64,000 bases of DNA from assembly GCF_040712315.1 (NCBI RefSeq), contig NC_134023.1, positions 63,937,257 through 64,001,256 of the forward strand, read 5' to 3'. Made by a program: the position numbers and the translations under genes. This document shows, one piece after another, positions 35,401 to 46,413 of the stretch (positions are counted from its first letter, which is position 1; each line of letters begins with the position of its first letter). The DNA comes from Castanea sativa (Eukaryota > Streptophyta > Magnoliopsida > Fagales > Fagaceae). Below the pieces are notes generated by a model that made no database searches, was not told the DNA's origin, and worked only from the letters and a program-made list of their open reading frames with translations.

Positions 35401-35452
35401 ACTTGGAGTGTGTTCACATGCAGCAGCAAAAGAAGACTTTGTAGAGGGTTGA
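32405..35452 (+). CDS. Copia pol: integrase, reverse transcriptase, RNase H
   Basis: About 1,015 codons open to TGA at 35,450. Order: GAG-pre-integrase zinc region (WLWHF, CEEC); integrase core with Asp in HSDICGP, Asp in RTDRGGE and Glu in SERKNRT (the DDE triad); reverse transcriptase with FQLDVKSAFLHG and YVDD (34,478-34,489); RNase H with FTDSDYAGD, TTEAEF and the end motif ADIQTKPL. It normally copies element RNA to DNA and integrates it. The frame is displaced from gag/protease by the change near 32,403, so it lacks its own start and would not be made as a polyprotein. Confidence 0.93.
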   Translation, partial: CGSKSSFSYLNECFRSTVSFGDCSTVKVIGKGDIKIRTKNGFVETISNVFYVPDLKSNLLSAGQLQEKGYVITFQKGVCEIYDPTRGAIAVVQMSSNRLFPLKITSVQSCLVAEVKDSSWLWHFRYGHLSFGGLKTLQQKNMVTGLPQITTSSQVCEECVVSKQHRNQFPQGKSWRAKKALELVHSDICGPITPCSNGGKRYLITFIDDYTRKTWVYFLQEKSEAFCAFKSFKASVENETGNTIKTLRTDRGGEYCSTKFEVFCEDHGIRRELTAAYTPQQNGVSERKNRTILNMVRSLLTRGRIPKSFWPEAVNWSIHILNRSPTFAVQNMTPEEAWSGRKPVVDHFWIFGCIAYAHIPDEKRRKLDNKGEKCIFLGVSDKSKAYKLYNPSTMKIVISRDVVFDEEGTWSWNQNGVKESIPADFDDEEKGQQPMENEQEEEVTQNAPIADQSSLTTESQRPQRVRKRPAWMYDYDVTGIDQSEDPLIHFALFSDCDPTNFEAAVIEPKWRKAMDAEISAIERNDTWELCDLPKGQKTIGVKWVYKTKLKENGEVDKHKARLVAKGYKQEFGVDYKEVFAPVARHDTIRLVIAMAAQNSWPIFQLDVKSAFLHGDLKEEVFIDQPPGYVKLDNEHKVYKLKKALYGLKQAPRAWYNRIETYFLKEGFQKCPYECTLFIKIEDGGKMLIVCLYVDDLIYTGNNTTMFESFKKSMMVEFEMSDLGMLHYFLGIEVVQSINGIFISQKKYVQDVLDRFQMKDCNPVSTPTEFGLKLNKDHEGKKVDSTLYKQIVGSLMYLTATRPDIMYSVSLISRYMENPTEIHLLAAKRILRYLQGTRDFGLFYKKGEKLELFGFTDSDYAGDQDDRRSTSGYVFMLGTGAVSWSSKKQQIVSLSTTEAEFIAATACACQAIWLRRILEELQFKQVESTTVFCDNNSAIKLSKNPVLHGRSKHIDVKYYFLRDLSNDGTIKLVYCRSEDQVADIQTKPLKLATFVKLRGLLGVCSHAAAKEDFVEG

Positions 35453-35494
35453 TATTTTTTAACTGATATATGCAGATTTCAGTTTAAGGGAGGG

Positions 35495-35810
35495 TGTTAA
35501 GATTTAAATGTTTTATTTTATAATATTTATTAGAAGTATCTTTAGATATTTGGTAGTTTGACTAAGTCTTTAGATATTTGTTATTTGATCTCAGCCAGAT
35601 TTCATGCTGAGAAAGTGTCTCACGTTGCTGTCCTAGTCTTTAGGAATTCAATAGTTTGTTTTATTTGTTTCCTACTTAATAGGAGTTGGTTTATAATGCC
35701 TATTTTCATGTGTTTTCAGTTCTATTGTAAAGCCTATTTATAGGCTCTTTCTTTATCAATAAAAATGTGAGAGTTTTACCATTCATATACGTCTCTTTTA
35801 TTCTGTATCA
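35495..35810 (+). repeat. 3' LTR of copia element
   Basis: 316 bp, TGTTAAG...TGTATCA, followed by TGGAT. Two substitutions from the 5' LTR. Confidence 0.97.
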
Positions 35811-35815
35811 TGGAT

Positions 35816-36204
35816 TGGTCTAGATCTTGAGCCAGAATTCAAAACTGAGCCACTCTTTTACCATCTGAAGGAGACAACCTACCGTATCATGCGGCAGACT
35901 AAGACCCCACAGCACGCTATTTTATTCTATTTTATTTTTGTGAGTAAATTATGTGATTGAGCTACAGGGTTTTTGCATAAACTAGTCGAATCTCGATGGT
36001 TAAATGTTAATGAATCCATGAAAGTGACATTATGCATATATACTACAATATAGTTTGATTTTCATTTTTCTAAAAAAAAAAAAAAACAAAACCAAACAAA
36101 ATTCAAGAATTCCCCCCTCCCCCCAAACTTTAAGTCCAACTTGAAATTATAAAACCTTAAACTTTGAGGAATGCCCACGTTAATCTTTCTTTTATCATTC
36201 CGTT
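35816..36204. other. Non-coding flank of the copia element
   Basis: Starts with the probable remainder of the interrupted CNL-1 upstream repeat, then AT-rich sequence with an A-tract (36,072) and a C-rich spot (36,113). No gene. Confidence 0.5.
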
Positions 36205-36420
36205 TATGTAATAGACTGTTAAATAAATAAATAATTTAATTAAAAGTTAATGAAAAATTTCTCTTAATTTATTTAATTTATTCCTTTTTGTCTTGTCTCA
36301 TCATAGCCCACCAATTAAATACCACCTTTCAATCATTCCTTTGGAATTTTCTCGTACGTTGACACTGACATTGTGGAATAAGCGGCAGACAAAAAAAAAA
36401 AGAGTAGAAGTGCAATGGAA
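36205..36420. repeat. Segmental duplicate of 1-36 plus 951-1,160
   Basis: Matches both flanks of the 37-950 element without the element: the AATAAATAAATAATT start, CAATCATTCCTTTGGAATTT and GACACTGACATTG. It therefore serves as the empty site. Confidence 0.75.
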
Positions 36421-36552
36421 AGACTATCAACACGATTTTTTGTGCAATAAATTTTGTCACCACTCTAATAATATAATTGAGCATAAGTGATAAATCTATA
36501 TAAAAATAATAGTTTATTGCTCAGAATTAATTATATTAAAATTGTGGGAAAA

Positions 36553-36945
36553 AATGAATATTTGCTACTAATTTATAAAATATATAATAAAATGTTCATA
36601 TTTTGAAACTATTTAGCAAAATGCTTCTACTTTTTAAGTTCAATTTTAATAAAATTAAGTTACGGATGAAACTCGATATCAATAATATCAAGTTCTATGC
36701 ATATTTTGTCACTTACATTTTTTAAAAAATCTTTTGAAAATCTAAATAAAACTCGACATTGCTAATGTTGAGTTTCACTTAAAAATATACACAGAACTCA
36801 ATTTTAAGGATATTAAATTTTACATAAAACTCGATTTTGTTAAAATCAAATTTTAAAAATAAGGACATTTTGCTAAATAGTTTTAAAATAGAAACATTTT
36901 GTTGCATAGTTTGTAAATTATGGGCAAATGCCCATTTTTTCCAAA
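36553..36945. mobile_element. Foldback MITE, ~390 bp
   Basis: The arms 36,570-36,660 and 36,850-36,945 are inverted copies: both carry AAAATGTT, AAACTATTTAGCAAAATG and an AAGTT/CGAGTT edge. The centre repeats AAACTCGA-type motifs. It occupies the same relative place between duplicated blocks as the foldback at 2,080-2,376, but the sequence differs. Confidence 0.7.
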
Positions 36946-37019
36946 AATTGTGGCATAAAGTTGTTGGGCTTGAAGAACTGTAGCAAAAAAAAAAAAAAAA
37001 AAGGAAATTTAAAACAAAA

Positions 37020-38015
37020 TAGTTATACCAATGTTGGACTTTGATAAAAGTTGTAGAGTGGGTCTAAGTGCTCTTCCATCTCATCGAAATTAAGCTAGGT
37101 TCCATTCCATGTATCAAAATTCCAATGAGGTAAGGGAAATGAAGAAAATGGGCAATGTTGAGGTATTTTGTGATATCATTAAATCCTAAGTTCAAACTTT
37201 ATTTGTCAACAAATGGAACTCCAGTCTCCGCAACCCAAATTTTCTCCAGAAACTAAGAGAGCCCAGCACAGCAATAATAATAAAAAATGAAGGGGTCTTG
37301 ACTTTGGAAGATAAGGAGGGTTGGAAGACAGGGCAAGAAGAAGATAATAAACAAAAGCAATTTTTTTAATTAATTTTTTTTTTAAGAATCAAACAAAAAC
37401 AAAAATTAAAAGTATAATGGAATGATAATTGTTAATGCAGGGTAGTAGACTAGACTATCCTACTTTTTTTTTTATGAGACATCTTGAAGCACTGTAACAT
37501 GGTAGATAGAAGTTGACACTTCCAGAGTTGCTTCACATTCCAAACCATTGAATTCATAGTCTGCGTGCCTTAGTAGGGACATTTTCCTTGTGTTTTTGAA
37601 ATTTATTAAAAAATGTATTCTGATTAATATAAATAAAAATATATACTAATTTTCTTCAATAATAAGGGAATAATGCATTTCGCGTAGCATGCCACACCCT
37701 CCTTAACTCCACTCCATTTTACCTCACCTTTCCCTCGTTCAACAGACAACATGAGCTATAAATGGCTATTAAAAAAAATAAAAAAGGAAAAGTAAATGAT
37801 AATCTCTAGTGTTGTATGACCAAAAACATTTTATTTTGTCGGTTATCAAAACCAAAATGATTGGAAATCTGAACCTTTTTTTTTTTTTTTTTTCCTTTTT
37901 TGACATTTTGTAGAAATTGTGAATGAAAATGACTTCAGAGTTCAGACCCGACCAAAATGAAATTACAATCTAAGTAAATCAAAGATACAAAAGGATTTTG
38001 TTGACTTCATGTAAA
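37020..38015. repeat. Segmental duplicate of 2,395-3,440
   Basis: Collinear with 2,395-3,440 (shared GTTGGACTTTGATAAAAG, CTAGGTTCCATTCCATGT and CAGAGTTCAGACCCGACC), with many small indels. No gene in it. Confidence 0.75.
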
Positions 38016-38029
38016 CTCAAAAAGACTCG

Positions 38030-39587
38030 GCCAAAATCTTTGGCCTAAATGCCGCTTTCCTTATCCCTATCTTGCACCTTCTTATAAGATGTGTCATAAT
38101 GATAACTAGCTCACATATTCTAATAATATTATGACCATTGCGTTATTTAAATGACCTCGATTCAACAAAGGCCAAAGACTTGGTGCCAGTTTTGTGCTTT
38201 CTCAACTTGTAAGTGCTTGATAGTGAACAATGAACACTAATCCATATCACTGCCATTATGAACTTTGCATTATTCAAGAACACCTAGACCATGACGGTCA
38301 AAACTTCACATCCATGTGTCTTTCCACTCATCACCATCAAAAATTTTTTAATACTAATATTTTTTTTAAAAAAAGTTTGAAGAAGATAATTCCTTTTGTT
38401 TCAATCAATAAAGAATTTCATTAAGGAATGAAAAAAAAAAAAAATCAAAGGCCTAGCCTATATGCTTTCACCAAAGTGATAAAAGTGCTATGAATATATG
38501 AGATAGGGACAGACCTCTGAGATGAAATCATATTGGCCTGACAGCCGACAGGATCATAAGGAAATTTCAGGTCTCTTTCTGAAGTGGATTGTGTAAAAAT
38601 GATGTGGGATCCATATATTTTAAAATCATTGGCCCACAATATATCCCTCATACTCAAAAAATGCATCAAACAATATATATATATAAAAGGTTAGAACAAA
38701 ATCCAACAATATAAAGACTAATAAATTGCAATATATTGTTATATTGACCAATAAACATAAATTTCAAAATAATTAATTTCAGTCTAATTATATGTTTGAA
38801 TCTGATTGAAAATTTTAATATATCACACTTGTAAAACTGTAACTAAATTTTACTAAATCTATTGGCAACCATGGGAGTCCACAACAATTTAACCAAGACC
38901 ATGCAAAAGTCTAGTGCATTAAAAACTATAATAAAAATGACAAAATTAAAAACGATAATAAAAATGAAAAAACTATCACTGCTATTTGGAGAACATGTCC
39001 CTAAATTTGAACATGGCGTTAATTTAATTTAATCTAATTTTTCCTACCTTGATTATATTGAAGACATCATTGCCGAAGGGTCAACTGGAGCTTATTGAAT
39101 TGCCAAAACTAGTAATAAAGACATCAAACTCGTGGTGGCTTCCCTGCATGCTAGTTTTAATCTTTAGGTTGTTTGATTTGTAGAATATTCTCTGCTCCTC
39201 AGAGTCTAAACACTCAAAATAATAGTGAAAAAAAAAAAAAAAAAAAAACTCAGAAACATGTATTTCAACTTTCAAGTTCATGCTTTGTCGGTAAGATTTA
39301 GAAGTTGCCTCTTGTGTGGGATTCTGTTGTCATTCAAAGTTAGTAGGAACCTTCGGGGAAAAAACATATGATTATTTAATTCATGAACTATGGGTTCGAC
39401 TGAGTTAGCATTAGAATTCTCCCTCTAGTCCATTTAGTGTTTTTTTTTTTTTTTTTTTTTCATAATCTGTGAGACGTTTCACCTTTTAGAAAGTTTTTTG
39501 TGCATTATTGTAAATAAATTATAAATACAATGAACATATGGATAAATATTTATGATGTGGTCTCCACATTTGACACCAATATATATG

Positions 39588-39623
<36 letters not shown>

Positions 39624-40915
39624 AAGCTAAGAAAAAATCCAATTAGGTTCTAAATTGGATTCCAATTGTTGTCTAATTTTGCGCCACATATTTTATTTAA
39701 GTTTTTTAAAAAAAAAATTATTCTAGGTGAGTTAATAAAGTACAAAAGACGAAGAGTCTAATATAAATAAATCATTAAAAACTCGATAGATAAAAAAAGA
39801 AAAAAGAAAGAAAGAATAAACTCATGTGTATATCCAAAAGAAATTAAAATAAATAAATAATAAAAGAGAGAGAATAATTTGAATCCATATATGTGTGTAA
39901 TTGTAATTTTTGGCATAAATGGTGTTTTTGTGGGCTCCCTATCTTGCACCTTCTTAGAAGATGTTTCATAATGATGACTAGTGTAATTGTAATTTTTGGC
40001 GTAAATGGCGTTTTTGTAGGCTCCCTATCTTGCACCTTCTTATAAGATGTTTTATAATGATTACAAGCTCACATATTCTAATAATATTATGAGCTTTGCA
40101 TTATTTAAATGACCTTGATTCAACATAAAGGCCAAAGACTTGGTGCCATTTTGTGCTTTCTCAACTTGTAAGTGCTTCATAGTGAACAATAAACACCAAT
40201 CCATATCACTGTCATTATGAGCTTTGCATTATTTAAGAACACCTGGACCATGACGGTCAAAACTTCACATCCATGTGTCTTTCCACTCACCACTCTCAGA
40301 ACTTTTTTAATACTTATATTTTTTTTATAAAAAAATGTTTGAAGAAGATAATTCATTTTGTTTCAATCAATAAAGAATTTCATTAAGCAATGAAAAAAGA
40401 TTCAAAGGCCTCGCCTATATGCTTTCACCAAAGTGATAAAAGTGCTTTGAATATATGAGATAGGGACAGGCCTCCGAGATGAAACCATATTGGCCCAACA
40501 GGATCATGAGAAAATTTCAGGTCTCTTTCTGAAGTGGATTGTGTAAAAATGATGTGGGATCCGTATATTTTAAAACCATTGGCCCATAATTTATCCCTCA
40601 AACTCAAAATGCATCAAACAATATATATAAAAGGTTTGAACAAAATCCAACAATATAAAAACTAATAAATTGCAATATATTGTCATATTGACAAATAAAT
40701 ATAAATTTCAAAATAATTAATTTCAGTCTAATTATATGTTTGAATCTAATTGAAAATTTTAATATATTAGCCTTGTAAAACTGTAACTAAAATTTACCAA
40801 ATCTAATAAAGAAATCAATTGCCAACCACGGGAGCCCACAACAACTTAACCAAGGCCATATGGAAGTCTAGTGCATTCAAAACTTTAATAAAATGACAAA
40901 ATTTGGTTACAAACT
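38030..40915. repeat. Tandem duplication of ~0.93-kb non-coding unit
   Basis: 38,035-38,960 and 39,990-40,915 are copies in the same orientation, sharing CTATCTTGCACCTTCTTATA, GGCCAAAGACTTGGTGCCA, CATCCATGTGTCTTTCCACT and GTCTCTTTCTGAAGTGGATT. A nested 86-bp direct repeat lies at 39,893-40,060. The DNA between them (38,960-39,890) holds microsatellites (39,440-39,460 T; 39,585-39,622 TG) and no gene. Small frames within the copies are not supported. Confidence 0.85.
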
Positions 40916-40928
40916 TGGTTCTAATTAT

Positions 40929-40951
40929 CCCCCCCCCCCCCCCCCCCCCCC
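40929..40951. repeat. Poly(C) tract, 23 nt
   Basis: An uninterrupted run of C at the end of the second tandem copy. Length may be uncertain in the assembly. Confidence 0.9.
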
Positions 40952-42109
40952 TTCCCCTTAAAAAAAACTAGGTTACAATTAATGGCTAAAACTCTCACTA
41001 TAAAAATTAATGACTATAATTTTGAAAATCTGACCTTAAAATTGCATATTCTATTTTTAACATGCATATCAATTTTTGTGCTAATTATATATTATTTAAT
41101 ATTTGATCCATAAAATTATTTTTTATGCGTAATTTTACACTACAAAAATTTAAAATTTAAACATTTAACTGATAACACAACTATTAATCTTTAATCTTTT
41201 GAAATTTTGCAAAAATGAAGAGTGTAAGGAAAAATATATAATCCAATGGTGAATTTCTCAAAATTCACACCTAATAAAAAATATATTAATTGAAATTGTA
41301 GTTTCACAAAAAGATATAATTTTTTTTTTTTATGTAATTTACAAATCATATAAGATGGAAATTTTAAGGTGGTGAGGACGTGTAGGCTGCGAAGAGTACT
41401 TTTCCCTTTGACATCTTGTTGTTGACTTGAGACAAAATTAAAACTAAGAATACTAGTGTCACAAACTATACGTTAGAAATAAAGTCTAATGTTTATTACT
41501 TTGATTCTTTCACTATTGTAAGAAAGAAGCATATCGGTTTAGCAGCTTAGTAACAAAGGTAAACATAAAAGAAAGAAAAAAGATTTCTATTAAATCACTT
41601 CAATTAATCCATATTTAATAAAAATATTGTAATCTTTATAAAAATATTCCAACATATATAAATACCCATGTCCTAGGTAGAGGCAAATTAATACACACTG
41701 AATATAGAGATTTTCATGTTTAAGAACTTTTATTATTCCATCTCTATTTCCAAGTTAGAAAACTACTTCCATAGCTCACAATAGTACAGTTTTAGAGACA
41801 CGACATGCTAGCTCAATATAACAGGAAAGAATGTACCCGGCTGCCAGCCTGCCACCATTTTGGTCACAGCCAATCTCTGCCTTCAATGTCACAAATCCAA
41901 CCCATTGAAGTCTACCACGTGAAAAATGAAGTGCTTAGCAATTACACATTAGAGGTAGAGATAATGCAACAAAACAAACGCAAGTTAAAGCCACACAAAC
42001 TGGAACCATTACCATTAAAATTAAGCCTCTGGCGTTATTCAAACAAAATGGATGGTGAACTACAACATACTACTTAAAAAATCCAATAGTGCAAGATGAA
42101 ATTTTACCA
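40952..42109. other. Non-coding, AT-rich
   Basis: No gene supported. The end (41,845-42,080) resembles the CNL-2 3' flank at about 58,975-59,100 (a GGTCA-AGCCAA block, then a CAATGTCACAA block). The frame at 41,805-42,077 is therefore probably old 3' UTR or flank, not a protein. Confidence 0.5.
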
Positions 42110-43345
42110 CAGATACTGTTCATTTTGCTACTTCATTGGACAGAAAACAAAAAATCCAGTAAACTAAACTAAGCAAGATGGAAAGTCCTATTCCACCAAT
42201 AATATTAGAGATTTTCTCCATTGTTCCAATGCTTACAATGCTCGTAGTAGTCACCAAAAAGAGTAATTATGGGATAATCATCAGGTGGAATGTTGTAAGA
42301 GCCTCAATTTTGTGAGAACTAGAAGCCTGCATGGTCCACAACAAGAACGAAGAAATCATCAGTAAGTTTGTGGAATATGCTCAGTCAAGTATACCAAACA
42401 ATAAGCAATGAGAACATACTTGCAGAATTGCATGAAACACTGCTTTAAGAAATTTGATATCTTTAGCGGACCTAACAAAGCTCTATGCTGATCTTGGTAC
42501 TTCAAAAGAACATCTGAGTGAAGCTCTTGTAGACAAGGGAAAGCAATAAATTCATCTTTAACTCTGATGGAGCACTATTCCTCCCATGCAGACATCCAGC
42601 TACACTTTAATATTTCAAGAGATAGAAACCGCTGAGCCACAAGAGAATTGTTCCCATAAAACTCAGGACCAACAGCCACTAGTTCATCAAAACCTTCAAT
42701 GGAAGGTGTTTTCAGGGAAGGTAATTTCCCAAGGGGTAGCAAGATACAGAAATTTTCACAATTTTGAAAGCTTACAGATACAATATTGCAGAATGAATCA
42801 TCTCCTAACCAACCTTGAAATCTTTTACCACCATAATTATGGATCTGTAGCTTATTCAAGTTTGTATGAAGCACAAGCTTCTCAAGTACATCCTTTGTGC
42901 AGTCTGAGGGCCACCCGTTCAACAGTGCTTTCCACAATATTCCAACTGCACCTTCACATAACCAGATCCTGTCTGATGTTAAGTCAAAAGCTGCAGACAT
43001 TCAATAAACACAATTATTGCTAATTGGTTTTATCCTAAAAAGAAAAATAAATGAAGTTTGTTCATTAGGCCCTACATTAACCCGGGACTTTTTGTATACA
43101 GAGCTTTTAATATCACTGCAACAAGAATCATCATTGGGGCTTCAAACTTGTACAGAAGATATGAGTCAGTTTCCTGCGAAGGGTTGACAAGAAATGTAGG
43201 CATAAAATGAGACAGGGCAAAGCTCAAGCATTTCCAGAATACAATGATCACTCATTGACCTCTATGAACAGACAAAGCTCTAGCATTGCTGCTACCAGTT
43301 ATGCAATGATCACTAAAAGACATAAGTTGAAGTTGATAATTTTGA
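42110..43345. repeat. Segmental duplicate of 25,130-26,385
   Basis: The partner of the block at 25,130; see there. It ends at the same CATAAGTTGAAGTTGATAAT boundary, after which the two loci diverge. Confidence 0.85.
42520..43000 (-). pseudogene. CNL LRR fragment (CNL-2-like)
   Basis: Frame 42,575-43,000 reads HTNLNKLQIHNYGGKRF, WLGDDSFCNIVSVSFQNC, LPLGKLPSLKTPSIEGFD and SLEILKCSWMSAWEE, as at 25,565-25,985. It has the same internal deletion joint (CTTCAAAAGAACAT to the LRR segment). No NB-ARC. Its opposite-strand frame 42,586-43,023 is a shadow. Confidence 0.9.
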
Positions 43346-43495
43346 AATTTCTTTTTACTAATTAGATGAGTAAGGTCAAGAAGAAGAATTCACCAATCCA
43401 TCTACCTTGACAGCAAGTATGATATGATCAGTAATATGAGTATCTGAGCAGAACTTCAATTAGATGAAGTGATGAGGCTCCTGTGGACTATAACC

Positions 43496-45519
43496 TTATG
43501 AGATCACCTCTTTGTCAATTTTTATGAGTGGTATATGCTCTATCTTGGGCCAATCTTCTCCTTTCTCCCTCAAACACTGCTCTTTCCGCATGGGACAGTT
43601 CTTCATTGTTAGAGAAGGGAGAGAAGTTGGCAGACCCTCTTCTGGCATGGGCTGGAGAGTTGGGCAGTAGCCAATAGTCAATTTTCTATGTGCAGTAAGA
43701 TGTTGAAGCTCATTGCCATCAAGAGATTTCAAATGTTTCAGACCCCAAATTTCAAGGGATGTAAGAGAGGACTGAAGGAACCCTCTCTCTGGAAAGGCCT
43801 CCCAAGTTTCCTATTCATCACTGATATAGAAGCTCCTAAGAAAGCATAGTCCCTTCAAACCCCACCCTATGCTGCCAACAATGAGTTTGTCACAAGAACA
43901 GATATCAAGTGAGTTTAAACTGGATGGCAAACCTCCTGAACAGCGTGTGCATCTGGTCAGGCAGCACCTTCAAATAATTACAGTTATAAACACAGAACTG
44001 GGTCAGGTTGGGGGCATGCAGTTCCTCTTTGGACAAGGACACAAAATTGAAACATTTTGTGATTTTTAAGCTTCTGAGAGATAATAGATGCTGAAGTGGT
44101 CCTCAATTTGAAAATGAAAAGGAATGAAGATTTTGACATCTGTGGATATCAAGATGATTAAGCTTTGGAAATAATTCTAATGGAAAGGACACAAGAGAAT
44201 TGAAACTACATCTTATGCAAAACCTCTCAAGGAATGCATAACATTGGTGCAACAGAAACAGTAATTTTCCACAGTTCTTGACACCAAGTGATTTTATTGC
44301 ATCAGCTTTGCCAATACTAGGAAGCAACCTGAGAGATGGACAATCAGAGACATCTAACTCTTCAAGATAGTGGTTGTTACCCATAGGTAAGGACATCAAG
44401 GCATCATATCCACTAATTGTGAACTTTAGCACTTGAGGTGGTAATTCATTCAACAACATCTTATTGCAATACTGTAACTTCAATTCATTTATGGCTGGTA
44501 AATGTGGAAGTCAAGTGACAAGCAGCTGACACTTTTCAATCACAAGTGTCTTTAAAGAAAAAAGGTTGTCAGGAAGACCCTTGGTCAGGTTACAACAATT
44601 TTGTATAGAAAGTTGTTGGAGACGAGAGAAAGCTACTACACCTTCATCTTCATCTCTGAAAGGAAGCCATCCCTGCAATAGCAACATGCTCTTGAAGCGA
44701 AAATTTTGTAGCGATGCAAAAGGCTTGCTTTTAGAATGAACAGTCCCATAAAACTCTGTACCAATGTCATTACTCCATCTATCCGACAATAGAGAGGAAC
44801 TTCAGAGAGGGAAGTTTACCAAATGGTGGCAAGGAGAGGCAATAATTACAATTACGAATTTGGACCAATGTGATATTGCATGAGGTTGCAATTGGTCTAG
44901 TACATCTCTATCTTTTTTGGAGTCATTTGTATCCCCACCCCACTTTAATACCAATTCATTAAGTTGCAGCTTATCCCTCAAATTGGCCTCTAAAGCATCT
45001 CTAGCATCAACTGCATTTTCCAACTTCAAAACAGAAAGGTTCCCCTTAAACTGCCGAAACTCCCTCAACTCTTTGATGTAAGAACCACCCTTTTTCCCAA
45101 AATAAAAGAAGTTAATGGTCGGAGACTTTTCAATCTACCCATTAGCAATGGCATTTCTATCAAGTTTGTTCTAATAATATCAAAATGACGCAAGTTAATT
45201 AGCCATCCCATGTTGGCAGGCAACTCAGTGAGAGAATGACAACTTGCCAACAGTAATGTTTGCAAATTGTATAAGTACACTGAATGAGGTAATACTTTGA
45301 TTGTAGTATGAGAAATGTTCAAATATCTTAACTGTTTTAAATTGCCAACTGTTATTGGCAAAACTATCAATTCCAGTAGTGAGATAGAGATAGTACCCTT
45401 ATTCTCAGTTCTGGTAATAAGTGGAGTACAACTTTAGTACTTAATCATCCAGACCACAATGACACATTTGATGGTAGAAAGCTTTGCAAACCCTTGGCTC
45501 CATGAAAGGCTTCAAAATT
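43496..45519 (-). pseudogene. LRR-only CNL pseudogene related to CNL-1
   Basis: Collinear with the LRR part of CNL-1 (27,060-29,200), broken into at least five frames: 45,370-45,065, 45,068-44,802, 44,789-44,511, 44,483-44,103 and 43,732-43,496. Landmarks: LTELPANMGWLINLRH, LSVLKLENAVDARDALEANL, CNLTKGLPDNLFSLKTLVIE, DCPSLRLLPS and CPTLQPMPEEGLPTSLP. It lacks the coiled coil and NB-ARC: homology stops at 45,519 and unrelated repeat DNA begins. At 44,385 it keeps the reading frame that CNL-1 has lost, so it helps locate the CNL-1 lesion. Confidence 0.92.
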
Positions 45520-46380
45520 GTGAACGAATCAGACCCGACCAAAATGAAAGCACAATCTAAGTAAATCAAAGATATAAAAGGATTTTGTTGACTTTAATGT
45601 AATGTAATGGATCATTTGTTTCTGCAACAGGGAAGCTTCTAACAAGGGGACATAAAGACTAAACACACTTTTGGAACAGTGATTCAAAGGACTAAACAAT
45701 AGGTATTTCATTCAAAATTGAATAGTTACCCATAAAGTATGTGAATTGTTTAATTTCCTGTCATAAGAAAATGAAATGGACCACTCCACCTATGCATATA
45801 CAGCACCATGGAATGGAACCATCCCTCTCTTAATTTTGGCTGCCAAACAAGGGAGTAGTGGGTAAAATCTTGTCCTATAAAATTATTCATTACACCTGGT
45901 GTAAAAGTGGGATCCCACCTATAGATCCTATATATGAACCTACATTTATGCGAGAAAGATGCAGTACACCGAGTATACGAAATAACTTGTCACGCTCATT
46001 CCTTTCCTCTCTATACCAAATAATTTGTCGCGCTCATTCCTTAATTTCCTCTCTGCACAGTACTCACAAACAGGTTGTCCCTCTTGCCACACCTTCCACC
46101 TTTAGACAGGTTGTCACGATGATAAAATTTTATGGAAAGTGCTTGTTCCCCGCAAAAGAAAAGCTAAACATGTACTGTGATTTATTTTCAAGAAAATTTT
46201 GGAAGGGAATATATACATTTGATATGAAAACAACTGCAATTTTACAAGAATGAGGTTCTTCATTTTATTAGCTCATGGTTTTGAAGAAATAGTATAAGGT
46301 CTACATCATCTAATTGGAAATATAGATTTTACCTTACAGTCATATACTAGTCTAGATTGTAAAATTTCCACATCAACTTG
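45520..46380. other. Breakpoint flank: third copy of the 3.3-kb repeat
   Basis: About 45,520-45,695 matches 3,335-3,510 (shared ACCCGACCAAAATGAAAG, ACTTTAATGTAATG, GGGAAGCTTCTAACAAG). The rest to 46,380 has no recognised gene; the frame at 45,858-46,253 is unsupported. Confidence 0.6.
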
Positions 46381-46413
46381 CTTGTCAAAGCTTCCTGACA
46401 GAGTAATACAGAT

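Larger units (their letters stand above)
31020..35815 (+). mobile_element. Ty1/copia LTR retrotransposon, recent insertion
   Basis: Complete element 31,025-35,810 (4,786 bp) between perfect 5-bp target duplications TGGAT (31,020-31,024; 35,811-35,815). The two 316-bp LTRs differ at two positions only. Behind the 5' LTR is a Met-tRNA primer site TGGTATCAGAGCCC (31,342-31,355); before the 3' LTR a polypurine tract AAGGGAGGG (35,486-35,494). The domain order gag-protease-integrase-RT-RNase H places it in copia. Two lesions (a stop in gag, a frame change in protease) prevent a continuous polyprotein. It inserted 237 bp upstream of the CNL-1 ATG, transcribed away from it. The lineage within copia was not assigned. 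Confidence 0.97.

Noticed and set aside
38030..40915. CRISPR-like or regularly spaced repeat array
   Set aside because: The repeats are long direct duplications with no short regular repeat-spacer pattern, and the genome is eukaryotic.
42586..43023. 145-codon plus frame
   Set aside because: Exact antisense of a CNL LRR relic; the mirrored paralogue at 25,631-26,231 is likewise a shadow.
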